Assembly (NCBI GenBank): GCA_963798195.1
Contig: CAWCSF010000010.1
Location: 1,302,001-1,366,000 of the forward strand
From: CAVSRC01 sp963798195
GTDB lineage: Bacteria > Pseudomonadota > Alphaproteobacteria > Rhizobiales > Kaistiaceae
DNA: 64,000 nt
Reading direction: 5' to 3'
The notes under the pieces were generated by a model. That model made no database searches. It had not been told where the DNA came from and was given only the letters and a program-made list of their open reading frames with translations. Positions 43,519 to 51,706 of this stretch are shown piece by piece. The position numbers were made by a program, and so were the translations under genes. How positions within the stretch are numbered: the first letter of the stretch is position 1; every line of letters begins with the position of its first letter.

Positions 43519-44307
43519 ATGAACCTCACTGATCTGATTGCGCAGACAGGCGGCAGCGACGCGATCGAAGCAATGGGCCGGCGTTTCAATCTGGATGAAA
43601 CGCAAACCAGGGCGGCAATCGATCAGCTGTCGCCCGCGGTCATGGCGGGCGTCCGCCGCGAGGCCGCCTCACCGGATCAGCTTCCGAACCTCATTCGCGC
43701 GTTATCCAGCGGCAATCACCAGCGCTACCTCGATGGCGATGAGCAAGGCATTGTCGATGACGGCAACGCGATCCTCGGTCACCTGTTCGGCTCGAAGGAT
43801 GTCAGCCGCGGTGTCGCCGCCCACGCCGCGGACACAACGGGCATCGGCGCCGACACGCTGAAGCAGATGCTCCCGATGATTGCCGCCATGGTCATGGGCG
43901 CTCTCGGCAAGAAGACGATGGGCAACTCCGGTGGCGGCATCGGCGATTTGCTCGGCAGCCTTCTGGGCGGTGGTACTGGTAGCAACGCCGGCACATCGGG
44001 CGGCTCCGGCGGCCTTGGCGATATACTGGGTCAAGTACTGGGTGGCGGAGCCGCAGGCGGCGGTGGACTGGGCGGATTGCTCAACCAGATAACCGGCGGC
44101 CAGGGCTCACGCGCCACACCTTCGCCCGGCGGCGGAGGTCTCGACGACATCCTGGGCAGCCTCTTCGGCGCTGGCGCACCCCCCGAAGTACGCAATCAGG
44201 CGGTGAAGCGCGCCGGGGGCAGTCTCACCGATCTCCTGGGCGGCAACTCGCCTAACAACAAGGCCGCCGACGACTTTCTCGCACAGCTTCAACGTTTGAG
44301 ACGATAG
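43519..44307 (+). CDS. DUF937-family protein with Gly-rich C-terminal half
   Basis: The 262-residue protein has an N-terminal helical DUF937 domain (about 1-130), with an amphipathic helix series resembling YidB-like proteins and the segment LKQMLPMIAAMVMGALGKK typical of that family. The rest is low complexity: repeated GGLGDILGQVLGGG / GGLDDILGSLFG units joined by poly-Gly. There is no signal peptide. GGAG is about 10 bases from the ATG. Function of DUF937 proteins is unknown. It is the first of a run of Gly-rich genes. Confidence 0.88.
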   Translation: MNLTDLIAQTGGSDAIEAMGRRFNLDETQTRAAIDQLSPAVMAGVRREAASPDQLPNLIRALSSGNHQRYLDGDEQGIVDDGNAILGHLFGSKDVSRGVAAHAADTTGIGADTLKQMLPMIAAMVMGALGKKTMGNSGGGIGDLLGSLLGGGTGSNAGTSGGSGGLGDILGQVLGGGAAGGGGLGGLLNQITGGQGSRATPSPGGGGLDDILGSLFGAGAPPEVRNQAVKRAGGSLTDLLGGNSPNNKAADDFLAQLQRLRR

Positions 44308-44603
44308 GACGCTGCGGCCGGTCAAAACGGGGCGGCCGGACTTACAGATCTGGGCGAACGCTGCTGCGCCGCTGGCGTCAGATAGCCTATCGGCAGGGCT
44401 TTGCCCGCGCGTCGCAAACTCAGGACGGTGGACAGGTTTTCGCACGCCTTCGCGATTAGCCTGCCGTCCTTCAGCACAATCCAATTCAAAACCTTCCAAA
44501 CCGGTTTACCGGCCGTCAAGCGCGCCACCGGGTGCGCAGGAACGAGCGTCGGAACGAGGGGTTGTGTCGCGGAGGGGCATATTCATTTGAGAAGGAGCGA
44601 CCA

Positions 44604-45191
44604 ATGACCAAGAATTTCGTGGCAATCGCGACTGCGGCCTTGATGCTTGGGGCAGCCGCTCCGGCGCTCGCAATCGATGTCAGCGTTGGCGGCGTTTCCG
44701 GCAGCGCCGGTAGCGGCAGCAGCGGCGGCACGTCCGCTTCGGTTGGCGCAGGAGATACGTCCGTCAATGCGACGATCGGCGGCGGCTCCAACATCGCGAC
44801 GACGGGCGTCAATACTGGCGACACCGGCGTCAATGCGTCGGTGGGCACCGATCAGGGCGATCTCCTCGCCATCACCGGTGAGGACGGCCAGACCAACGCC
44901 GACGTCAACCTGGGCGGACTCAGTGCGCTTAACGATCTCATCAACGGCGTCACCGATCCGCTCGGCGACACACTCGACGATACCGATCTGCCGGGCGGCC
45001 CCGGAACGGGTCCGGGCGCCGGCGGCGGTAACGGCACGGGCGGTGGCGGCGGACAGGTTGGCTCTGCGTTCGCTTCCCTGTCGATGGTCGATCAGCAGAA
45101 GCTGAAGCTGCGCTGCCTGAACGTGCTCGCCAAGCCGGCCAGCTACAAGTCGAACGTTGTCGATCTCTGCCGCGTCATCGGCCAGCTTTAG
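44604..45191 (+). CDS. Secreted glycine-rich protein, paralog A
   Basis: The 195-residue protein has a signal peptide (1-23, ending ALA) and then a Ser/Gly-rich domain of short beta-like units (SVGAGDTSVNATIGGGSN), a DVNLGGL segment, the motif NGVTDPLGDTLDDTDL, a Pro/Gly stretch, and a C-terminal helical part with C-x17-C followed by R. GAAGGAG is 6 bases upstream of the start. It is 57% or so identical by eye to the paralog at 46187 over the framework residues. I recognise no named family; it may be an extracellular or surface protein. Confidence 0.82.
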   Translation: MTKNFVAIATAALMLGAAAPALAIDVSVGGVSGSAGSGSSGGTSASVGAGDTSVNATIGGGSNIATTGVNTGDTGVNASVGTDQGDLLAITGEDGQTNADVNLGGLSALNDLINGVTDPLGDTLDDTDLPGGPGTGPGAGGGNGTGGGGGQVGSAFASLSMVDQQKLKLRCLNVLAKPASYKSNVVDLCRVIGQL

Positions 45192-45205
45192 CAATTCGAG
45201 CAAAC

Positions 45206-45240
45206 AAAAAGGCCGCCATCCTTCGGGATGGCGGCTTCTT
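45206..45240 (+). terminator. Bidirectional terminator between paralog A and the Sel1-repeat gene
   Basis: A 10-bp perfect stem GCCGCCATCC / GGATGGCGGC with a TTCG tetraloop is followed by TTCTT on the plus strand and by TTTTT on the minus strand, so it can end both convergent transcripts. Confidence 0.9.
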
Positions 45241-45261
45241 CGCGCGCATGTAACCGCACCA

Positions 45262-45846
45262 TCAGTGCGTCGCCTGGCCAGGCCTCCATGTTCGAGCGAG
45301 TTCCATCGCCGCAGCGATCTGACCAGCGGTCATTTTTTTCGCAACGATGTCCCGATGCATGGCCGCGTTCGGCTCTCCCAGCGATGCCGCAAGGTTCAGC
45401 CACATGTGTGCCAGAACGTAGTCCCTCGCGATCCCCTGCCCGTCTGCGAGCTTGATACCGATTTCCAATTGCGCCCGCGGATCCTCGCCCTCCGCCGCCG
45501 CGAGATACCATTTCGCCGCCTCGGCATAATCAACTGATACACCGAGGCCGCGCTGGTACATGACCGCGACATTGAACTGCGCCAGCGCCGCACCCTGATC
45601 GGCGGCGCGCCGAAACCACTTCATCAACTCCTGATAATCTCGCGCCGCACCGATCCCCTTCGCGTATGCAACGCCGAGATTATACTGCGCGGACACATCC
45701 CCGCTTTGGGCAAGCGGCAACATCAGGGTCACCGCGGTTGCATAGTCTCCGCGCTTGTATGCCTCAACACCGTCTTCCCAAAGACCGGCAGTCGCCGGCC
45801 CGGTCAGCATCGTCGCGATGACGCACGCAGCAAAAGCCCTCTGCAT
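45262..45846 (-). CDS. Exported Sel1-repeat (TPR-like) protein
   Basis: The 194-residue protein has a signal peptide (1-21, ending TAG before LWEDG) and three to four Sel1 repeats, recognisable as AQYNLGVAYAKGIGAARDYQ, AQFNVAVMYQRGLGVSVDYA and AQLEIGIKLADGQGIARDYV. Sel1 repeats make alpha-solenoid scaffolds in envelope or stress pathways. GGAAGG lies upstream of the ATG at 45846. It is convergent with paralog A and divergent from paralog B. Confidence 0.9.
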   Translation of the reverse strand: MQRAFAACVIATMLTGPATAGLWEDGVEAYKRGDYATAVTLMLPLAQSGDVSAQYNLGVAYAKGIGAARDYQELMKWFRRAADQGAALAQFNVAVMYQRGLGVSVDYAEAAKWYLAAAEGEDPRAQLEIGIKLADGQGIARDYVLAHMWLNLAASLGEPNAAMHRDIVAKKMTAGQIAAAMELARTWRPGQATH

Positions 45847-46186
45847 CCGCGTATCCTTCCCCGGTACCGGTCCTCGGCATCCGTTGGTGGGCAAGCCCAC
45901 GCGGCCGATGGAATCAGTCCCGCTGCAAGTATGACGGCGCCAGGCAGCGCCGTCGAGCATAGCGTCGCTTCGATACGCGGCAGCTTTTATAAGAAATACC
46001 ATTCAATACTGAGCTTCTATTGTGTCGCCGCTTATCTGATTGGCAAATTATTGCTACAAACTTTCTTGAAATATCCTTGGCACAATTATCGGTAGAACTA
46101 CGTTGAATGGGCTTTGCTGTTTACGAGCACAGCAGACCTGCGGTTGTCTTGAGCGGGGGCTGACAGATCTATTTGGAGGATCTTCG
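45847..46186. other. Intergenic region, 340 bases, AT-rich centre
   Basis: It separates the Sel1-repeat gene from paralog B on opposite strands. The stretch from about 45980 to 46110 is markedly A+T-rich for this genome and probably holds promoters for one or both genes, but I cannot fix a convincing -35/-10 pair. No gene is supported. Confidence 0.45.
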
Positions 46187-46804
46187 ATGTTCTCGACAAA
46201 GCTGTTAATTGCAGGTGGAGCGGCCGTTCTGATGGCGACCGCCTCCATTCCGGCCATGGCGCTGGACATCAGCGTCGGTGGGATCAGCGTCAGTGCCGGC
46301 AGCGGCGGCGACAGCGGGACCGGCACCTCGGTATCGGCCAGCGTCGGCGATACGTCGGTCGGCGCGACCGTTGGCGGCGGTAGCAATGTGGCGTCGGCCG
46401 GTGTGAGCTCGGGAGGCACTGGTCTCAACGCCGGTGTGGGAACAAATCCGGGCAATCTCGTCACCACCACATCGTCTGGCGGAACCACCAGTGTCGATGT
46501 CAACCTCGGCGGCCTGGGTGGTCTGGGAAGCACGGCCAACAACCTCGTGAACGGCGTCACCGATCCGGTCGGCGATCTGCTCGACGGCGTCGATTTGGGT
46601 GATCTTCCCGGGGGGCCTGGCGGCCCAGGGAACCCTGGTGGGCCCGGGGTCGGCGGTGGTGGCGGTGGAATCGGTGGCGCCTTTGCCGTCCTATCGCGCC
46701 CTGATCAGCAGGCGTTGCGGGTGAGATGCCGGTCGGTGCTGACCAATCCCGGCGCTTTCAACGACAACACTGTTGCACTCTGCCGGCTGATCGCCCGGCT
46801 GTAA
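46187..46804 (+). CDS. Secreted glycine-rich protein, paralog B
   Basis: The 205-residue protein has a signal peptide (1-25, ending AMA), Ser/Gly beta-like units (SASVGDTSVGATVGGGSN), DVNLGGL, NGVTDPVGDLLDGVDL, a collagen-like run PGGPGGPGNPGGPG and Gly5-6 stretch, and the terminal C-x17-C-R motif. GGAGGA is 6 bases upstream of the ATG. Order and content match paralog A part for part. Function unknown; extracellular location is inferred. Confidence 0.82.
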   Translation: MFSTKLLIAGGAAVLMATASIPAMALDISVGGISVSAGSGGDSGTGTSVSASVGDTSVGATVGGGSNVASAGVSSGGTGLNAGVGTNPGNLVTTTSSGGTTSVDVNLGGLGGLGSTANNLVNGVTDPVGDLLDGVDLGDLPGGPGGPGNPGGPGVGGGGGGIGGAFAVLSRPDQQALRVRCRSVLTNPGAFNDNTVALCRLIARL

Positions 46805-46831
46805 CAAACGCCCAAAGCTGACCGAATGAGG

Positions 46832-46858
46832 CCGTCGCGGGGCAACCGCGGCGGTCTT
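46832..46858 (+). terminator. Terminator after paralog B
   Basis: CCGTCGCGG and CCGCGGCGG form a 9-bp stem with one G-T wobble and a GGCAA loop, followed by TCTT. The T-run is short, so moderate confidence. Confidence 0.6.
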
Positions 46859-47022
46859 CAGTTCAACTTCAATTGACGGAACAACAAAGATGCCAACCGG
46901 AACAGTCGGTTAGCTGGCATGGGGTGGCGCGTCGGTGCGACGCGCCGGCCAAGCCTCCTTCAGCGCGTCGCGACGGCCATATGCCAGAGCGTAGGGCGAC
47001 GAAAGATTGAAGGAGAAAGTCG

Positions 47023-47466
47023 ATGAAAATGCGCACACTTGCAGCGATCCTGTCCGTTTCCACCGTCGTTGGATTGGCCGGACCGGCCATGGCGCTGAAT
47101 TCGGACAACAACAGCGGCCCCGCCGATGATACGGGTATGACGACGCTCGGCATCGACATCTCGCGGGCCGGCGGCTCCAGCGCTTCCGTTCAGCAGTTCC
47201 TGGCGCAACTTCCCGCCAACACCCGCGACAGCGTGCTTAACGGGTGCCAGTCTGCGGTCGCCAGCAACGACGCCTCGTTTCACCCCGCGGTGCTTGCGTT
47301 CTGTCGAACCGCGGTGGGTGACGTGAATACCGCGTATCTGGCTCCTGCGCCGGCTCGCGGCATGTTCGCACCGTCTTACGGCTATCAGGCGTCGCCGCGC
47401 GGCTACGTTGTGCCGCCGACTGTTCCGATGGGCGACAAGGCTCCGCCGTACTTCGTGACGGAGTAA
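47023..47466 (+). CDS. Small exported protein with terminal two-cysteine motif
   Basis: The 147-residue protein has a signal peptide (1-24, ending AMA, as in paralog B), a short linker and a helical domain with C-x18-C-R (NGCQSAV to FCRTAV), then a Pro/Tyr-rich tail. The cysteine region aligns with the C-terminal motif of paralogs A and B, but the Gly-rich domain is absent. GGAG lies about 10 bases upstream of the ATG. Function unknown. Confidence 0.8.
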   Translation: MKMRTLAAILSVSTVVGLAGPAMALNSDNNSGPADDTGMTTLGIDISRAGGSSASVQQFLAQLPANTRDSVLNGCQSAVASNDASFHPAVLAFCRTAVGDVNTAYLAPAPARGMFAPSYGYQASPRGYVVPPTVPMGDKAPPYFVTE

Positions 47467-47494
47467 CAGACAAACGCACTACGCGACGTGTTTT

Positions 47495-47518
47495 GGGAGG
47501 GCTTCGGCCCTCCCGTTT
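47495..47518 (+). terminator. Terminator between the small exported gene and folD
   Basis: GGGAGGGC / GCCCTCCC, an 8-bp stem with a TTCG tetraloop, is followed by GTTTCGTT on the plus strand and by CAAAACA on the minus strand; it fits the plus-strand gene best. Confidence 0.8.
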
Positions 47519-47531
47519 CGTTGTGCGTGCG

Positions 47532-48458
47532 CTAGAACTGCGGTGCTGGTCGACCAGCGCTGCGGCATGCCGCCGTGAGCGTGTTCGCCATCAGCATCGC
47601 AATGGTCATTGGCCCGACGCCGCCCGGCACCGGCGTGATCGCCCCAGCGACCTTCGCGGCTTCCGCATAGGCGACATCGCCGACAAGGCGCGTCTTGCCC
47701 TCGCCGCGCTCTGGAGCCGCGATTCGGTTGACGCCCACGTCGATCACCGTCGCGCCCGGCATGATCCAGTCACCGCGCACCATCTCCGGCCGTCCGACGG
47801 CCGCGACGACGATTTCCGCCGCGCGCACGGTCGCCGCTAGGTCGCGCGTGCGCGAGTGCGCCATGGTCACCGTGCAATTCTCGCCGAGCAGAAGCTGCGC
47901 GATCGGCTTACCCACAAGATTGGACCGGCCGATCACCACCGCCGTCTTGCCGGCCATCGTGTCGCCGAGGACCCGCTTCAGCAGGATCAGGCAGCCCGCG
48001 GGCGTGCACGGCACCACGGCGCGGGGATCGCCGGCCAGTAGACGACCGGCATTGACCGGGTGCAGCCCGTCGATGTCCTTCTCCGGGCGGATGGCCTCGA
48101 TGACCGGGGTCTTGTCCAGATGCGCAGGCAGCGGCAGCTGTACGAGGATGCCGTGAATCGCGGGATCCGCGTTGAGCATTTCGACCACCGCCAGCAACTC
48201 CGCCTGGCTGGTCGCTGCCGGCAGGGTCTTCTGGACCGAATGAAAGCCCAACTCGGCGGCCTTCTTGCCCTTGGCGCCGACGTAAACCTGGCTCGCCGGA
48301 TCGTCGCCTACCAGAACCACCGCGAGGCCGGGAACGATCCCCGCCTCCGTTTTCAGCCGCTGCGTCTCCGCTGCAACAATGCCGATAACCTCCGCGGCCA
48401 CAGACTTGCCGTCGATCCTCAGGGCGCCCTCAGCGGAAGACAACTGTTCGCCCACCAT
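47532..48458 (-). CDS. folD: Bifunctional methylenetetrahydrofolate dehydrogenase/cyclohydrolase
   Basis: The 308-residue enzyme oxidises 5,10-methylene-THF to methenyl-THF with NADP and hydrolyses it to 10-formyl-THF. The catalytic YVGAKGKKAAELG (Lys active site), QLPLPAHLDK, GRSNLVGKP and the C-terminal PVPGGVGPMTIAML are diagnostic. The ATG at 48458 lies within the end of purU (29-base overlap), so translation is probably coupled. Together they set formyl-THF levels. Confidence 0.96.
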   Translation of the reverse strand: MVGEQLSSAEGALRIDGKSVAAEVIGIVAAETQRLKTEAGIVPGLAVVLVGDDPASQVYVGAKGKKAAELGFHSVQKTLPAATSQAELLAVVEMLNADPAIHGILVQLPLPAHLDKTPVIEAIRPEKDIDGLHPVNAGRLLAGDPRAVVPCTPAGCLILLKRVLGDTMAGKTAVVIGRSNLVGKPIAQLLLGENCTVTMAHSRTRDLAATVRAAEIVVAAVGRPEMVRGDWIMPGATVIDVGVNRIAAPERGEGKTRLVGDVAYAEAAKVAGAITPVPGGVGPMTIAMLMANTLTAACRSAGRPAPQF

Positions 48459-49290
48459 TGATCAGAACCCTGTGCTCGAGATGAAATCGCACGGCGCGCG
48501 CCAGAACCGTCGCCTCGATGTCGCGGCCAGTGGCGATCATCTCTTCCACCGACATGGCGTGATCGACCCGCCCGACGTCCTGCTCGATGATCGGCCCAGC
48601 ATCGAGCTCCGGCGTCACGTAGTGCGCGGTCGCCCCGATCAGCTTCACGCCGCGCTCATGTGCCTTGTGATAGGGCCGCGCGCCGACGAAACTCGGCAGG
48701 AAGGAATGGTGGATATTGATGACGCGCCCCGCAAGCGAGGTTGTCAGTTCCGGTGACAGCACCTGCATGTAGCGGGCGAGGACGACCAGGTCTATCCGCT
48801 CGTTCTCGATCATTTCGGCGAGCGAAGCCTCCTGCGCTTCCTTTTCGCCCGGCGTGATCGGCAGATGAACGTAATTCACGCCCTCCGCCTCGACGCGGCG
48901 ACGCATCGCCTCGTGGTTGGACACGACGGCGACGAGATCCATCGGCAGATGGCCGATGGAGTTGCGGTACAACAGATCATTCAGGCAATGGCCGAACTTC
49001 GACACGAGGATGAAGACGCGTGGCTTCACCGACATGTCGTGCAGATGCCAGTCGAAGCCGAAGCCGGTGGCAACCGGCAGGAAGCCGCCCTCGAATTTCT
49101 CGGCCGTCACAGATTCTGGCGCGGAGAACGACACGCGCATGAAGAAGCGCTCGGTCTCCGGGTCGCCGTACTGGGCGCTCTCAACGATGTTGCAGTCCTG
49201 TGATGCGATGCAGTTGGCCACGGCCGCCACGATGCCGCGCCGGTCGCCGCAGGAGAGCGTCAGGACAAATCGCGCCGGTTCGGCAGGCAT
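48430..49290 (-). CDS. purU: Formyltetrahydrofolate deformylase
   Basis: The 286-residue enzyme hydrolyses 10-formyl-THF to THF and formate. It has an N-terminal ACT domain (SCGDRRGIVAAVANCIAS) and the formyltransferase fold with LARYMQVLS, NIHHSFLPSF and the catalytic Asp in ATAHYVTPELDAGPII. The start at 49290 (MPAEPARFVLTLS) gives family length. With folD, it forms a one-carbon unit in which purU opposes the formyl-THF pool made by folD. Confidence 0.96.
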   Translation of the reverse strand: MPAEPARFVLTLSCGDRRGIVAAVANCIASQDCNIVESAQYGDPETERFFMRVSFSAPESVTAEKFEGGFLPVATGFGFDWHLHDMSVKPRVFILVSKFGHCLNDLLYRNSIGHLPMDLVAVVSNHEAMRRRVEAEGVNYVHLPITPGEKEAQEASLAEMIENERIDLVVLARYMQVLSPELTTSLAGRVINIHHSFLPSFVGARPYHKAHERGVKLIGATAHYVTPELDAGPIIEQDVGRVDHAMSVEEMIATGRDIEATVLARAVRFHLEHRVLINGGRTVVFR

Positions 49291-49476
49291 GGTCTGATCC
49301 GCAGGGGGAAAGGCTCGGCGGCGAGACCTGTAGCGCCCGCCGCCACGCACTGCAACCCGCTGTTTTGCGTGGGATTTCGCGTGGGCAGGTCGCCAGCCGG
49401 AGCCGCACGCCTCCGCTGAATTGGAAAACGCGGTGGGTCATGGTACTGCCTCCCCGCCTCTGGCGCGGGAGCAGAC

Positions 49477-50256
49477 ATGAGCGGGCGGGTAAAGGGCACG
49501 GCGATCGCGTTCATCGCCAGCGGCGTCGATGAGGCCCGCGCCGCGCAGGAGCGCCTGAGCAAGCTCTACAAGGGGGTCCCGCCAGAGCGCGCCGATGTCA
49601 TCGTGGCTCTGGGCGGCGACGGCCTGATGCTCCAGACGCTGCATGCATTCATGAACACCGGCAAACCGATCTACGGCATGAACTGCGGCTCGGTGGGCTT
49701 TCTCATGAACGAATTTCGCGAGGACGCACTTCCGGAGCGGCTGGCGGCCGCGATTGCGAACTCGATCCATCCCCTCGCAATGCAGGCGACTGACGCTTCG
49801 GGGAAAGAGTACCGAGCGTATGCGATCAACGAGGTGTCGCTGCTGCGCCAGTCGTTTCAGGCTGCAAAACTCAAGATCACCATCGACGGCCAGGTCCGGC
49901 TGGAGGAACTGATCTGCGACGGCCTGCTGGTGGCGACGCCGGCCGGCAGCACCGCTTACAATCTCTCGGCGCATGGACCGATCCTGCCGATCTACGCACC
50001 GCTCCTCGCGCTGACGCCGCTCAGTGCCTTCCGCCCGCGCACATGGCGCGGCGCCCTCCTCCCGGACCGGGTGAAGGTCCAGATCGAGGCGCTGGAGGCC
50101 GACAAGCGCCCGGTGAACGCCGTCGCCGACAATGTCGAGTTCAAGTCGGTGGTCAAAGTCAGCGTGGTTCAGGACAAGACGACAAAGAGCCTGATCCTGT
50201 TCGATCCCGACCACTCGTGGGATGAACGCATCCTGACCGAGCAGTTCCGCTACTAG
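49477..50256 (+). CDS. nadK: NAD kinase
   Basis: The 259-residue enzyme phosphorylates NAD to NADP. The GGDG motif is at about 46-49 (IVALGGDGLML), and NEVSLLR and LLVATPAGSTAYN are the second and third family motifs. The N-terminal region before GGDG is short, as in alphaproteobacteria. Divergent from purU across 186 bases that I see no further features in. GAGC precedes the ATG; an earlier start is not available. Confidence 0.94.
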   Translation: MSGRVKGTAIAFIASGVDEARAAQERLSKLYKGVPPERADVIVALGGDGLMLQTLHAFMNTGKPIYGMNCGSVGFLMNEFREDALPERLAAAIANSIHPLAMQATDASGKEYRAYAINEVSLLRQSFQAAKLKITIDGQVRLEELICDGLLVATPAGSTAYNLSAHGPILPIYAPLLALTPLSAFRPRTWRGALLPDRVKVQIEALEADKRPVNAVADNVEFKSVVKVSVVQDKTTKSLILFDPDHSWDERILTEQFRY

Positions 50257-50506
50257 CCCGGCTTCATCAACGCAGGTCGCGACGAACCTGCCGCGCGGGT
50301 TTGCGAGATTCTCGTGGCCGCGTGCAAAACCCGACGAAGCGTCAAATCCGGTTGCCCCACGATCTGACCTGGCGTTGCGGAGTCCCGCCGCAAAACCGAC
50401 GACTTTTCCAGAACAAGGTGCAACCAGGAGGCGTTTGAAGCCAAAGAATTCATAAGAACAATTGCAAGGAGCTTCGAGCGGGTTGAGCGCGATCGGGAGG
50501 AGGCTC

Positions 50507-51706
50507 ATGAGAATCAAGGAGATTGGCTTACTCAACGATTCCAATCAGACGCAAATTGTCGGGCGCGTCGCCTGGGAGGAGAGCGCCAGACCGGAGCAGC
50601 TCATTTTTTTTCGCTCGGAGACATCGACGGCGCCTCGGACACCAGACGCGAACATTTTCTTGCTGGCCGCCTATCCGATCGCGGTCGCCCACGGCGAGAA
50701 ACGGATCTCCATCGATCAACCGACTTCACCGCTGCTGCGTGAGCGGCTGGCCGATGTCCATGGATGGTGGCGCAAATGGGGGCTCGCCGGTCCCGATGCC
50801 CCTATCGTGGAGTCGCCGCAGGCGGACAATTTCGACGATAGCAATGCCTCGGCAAATGTCGGCTTCCTCTCCGGAGGTGTCGACTCCCTGCACATGCTGT
50901 ACCGCAATCACACTCGATTCCCGGCGGGGAGCCACGGCCGCATAGATCAGGCGGTCTTTATCAGAGGCTACGATCCCGAACTGACTGAGGCCGAACGTGA
51001 CCGCGTCTACGGTCCAGCCGTTAAGAGCGTCTCAAAGCTGGCAGCCAGCACCGGGATAGGTCTGCGCCAGATCAGCACGAATCTCCGGGCCCTGGATCCT
51101 GCGCTGCCGCTCTGGATCAAGCAATTTCATGGCCCCGCAATGGCGGCGACCGCCCACGCTGCCATCCCGGGCCGCGCGACTGTCAGTTTCGCCGCGACTT
51201 TCGACATCGCCAACATGGAAGCCTGGGGATCACATCCGCTGATTGACTCCAGTCTCAGTACCGAGCGCATTTCGTTTGTCCATTGGGGCAGCCCTTTCTC
51301 CCGTCTGGAAAAGATCCGGGACCTCTTGAATTGGCCCGAGGCTCTGTCCGGTGTTTGGGTATGCACGGCCAAGGTGGCCGACGTTCAGAACTGCGGGAAC
51401 TGCGAGAAGTGCATCCGGACAAAGCTGGAGATCGTGGCGGCGGGTGGCGATGTTCCGGACGTTTTCGAGAACAAGACCTTGACGGCAAGCAGCTTGCCGA
51501 AAATCACGAATGCGTATCAGAGATCCTGCTATCGCGAACTCGTGGAGCCCCTGCGTAAGCGGGGTTTGAGAACTCTCGCCGCAGCAGTGGACTGGAATGT
51601 TCGAACCGCTGGAACGCCATTCCAACTGTCGAGCCTGCTTCGACTGAAGCGAAATGCAGGAAGGCAAGTGAGGCAGTTGCTTCGGCGGGGCTCTCTGCAC
51701 GCTTAA
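50507..51706 (+). CDS. PP-loop (adenine nucleotide alpha-hydrolase) protein with QueC-like zinc motif
   Basis: The 399-residue protein has the PP-loop SGGVDS at residues 122-127, which binds ATP and adenylates a substrate, and a C-terminal C-x9-C-x2-C-x2-C zinc motif (Cys286, 296, 299, 302; NCGNCEKC) like that of QueC. It is much longer than QueC and has a beta-type N-terminal domain. GGAGGAG directly upstream sets the ATG at 50507. It ends TAATG, overlapping the flippase start by one base. This suggests activation of a carboxylate on a glycan or its precursor; no glycosyltransferases are nearby. Codon use is less GC-biased than the core genes. Confidence 0.8.
   Translation: MRIKEIGLLNDSNQTQIVGRVAWEESARPEQLIFFRSETSTAPRTPDANIFLLAAYPIAVAHGEKRISIDQPTSPLLRERLADVHGWWRKWGLAGPDAPIVESPQADNFDDSNASANVGFLSGGVDSLHMLYRNHTRFPAGSHGRIDQAVFIRGYDPELTEAERDRVYGPAVKSVSKLAASTGIGLRQISTNLRALDPALPLWIKQFHGPAMAATAHAAIPGRATVSFAATFDIANMEAWGSHPLIDSSLSTERISFVHWGSPFSRLEKIRDLLNWPEALSGVWVCTAKVADVQNCGNCEKCIRTKLEIVAAGGDVPDVFENKTLTASSLPKITNAYQRSCYRELVEPLRKRGLRTLAAAVDWNVRTAGTPFQLSSLLRLKRNAGRQVRQLLRRGSLHA

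Noticed and set aside
43983..44180. Gly-rich repeats in the DUF937 gene as a possible DNA tandem repeat
   Set aside because: The repetition is in the encoded protein with variable codons, not a nucleotide-level tandem array.
46040..46075. Sigma-54-like sequence TTGGCAAATTATTGCT upstream of paralog B
   Set aside because: The GG to GC spacing is 9 bases rather than the required 10, so it does not fit the -24/-12 promoter.
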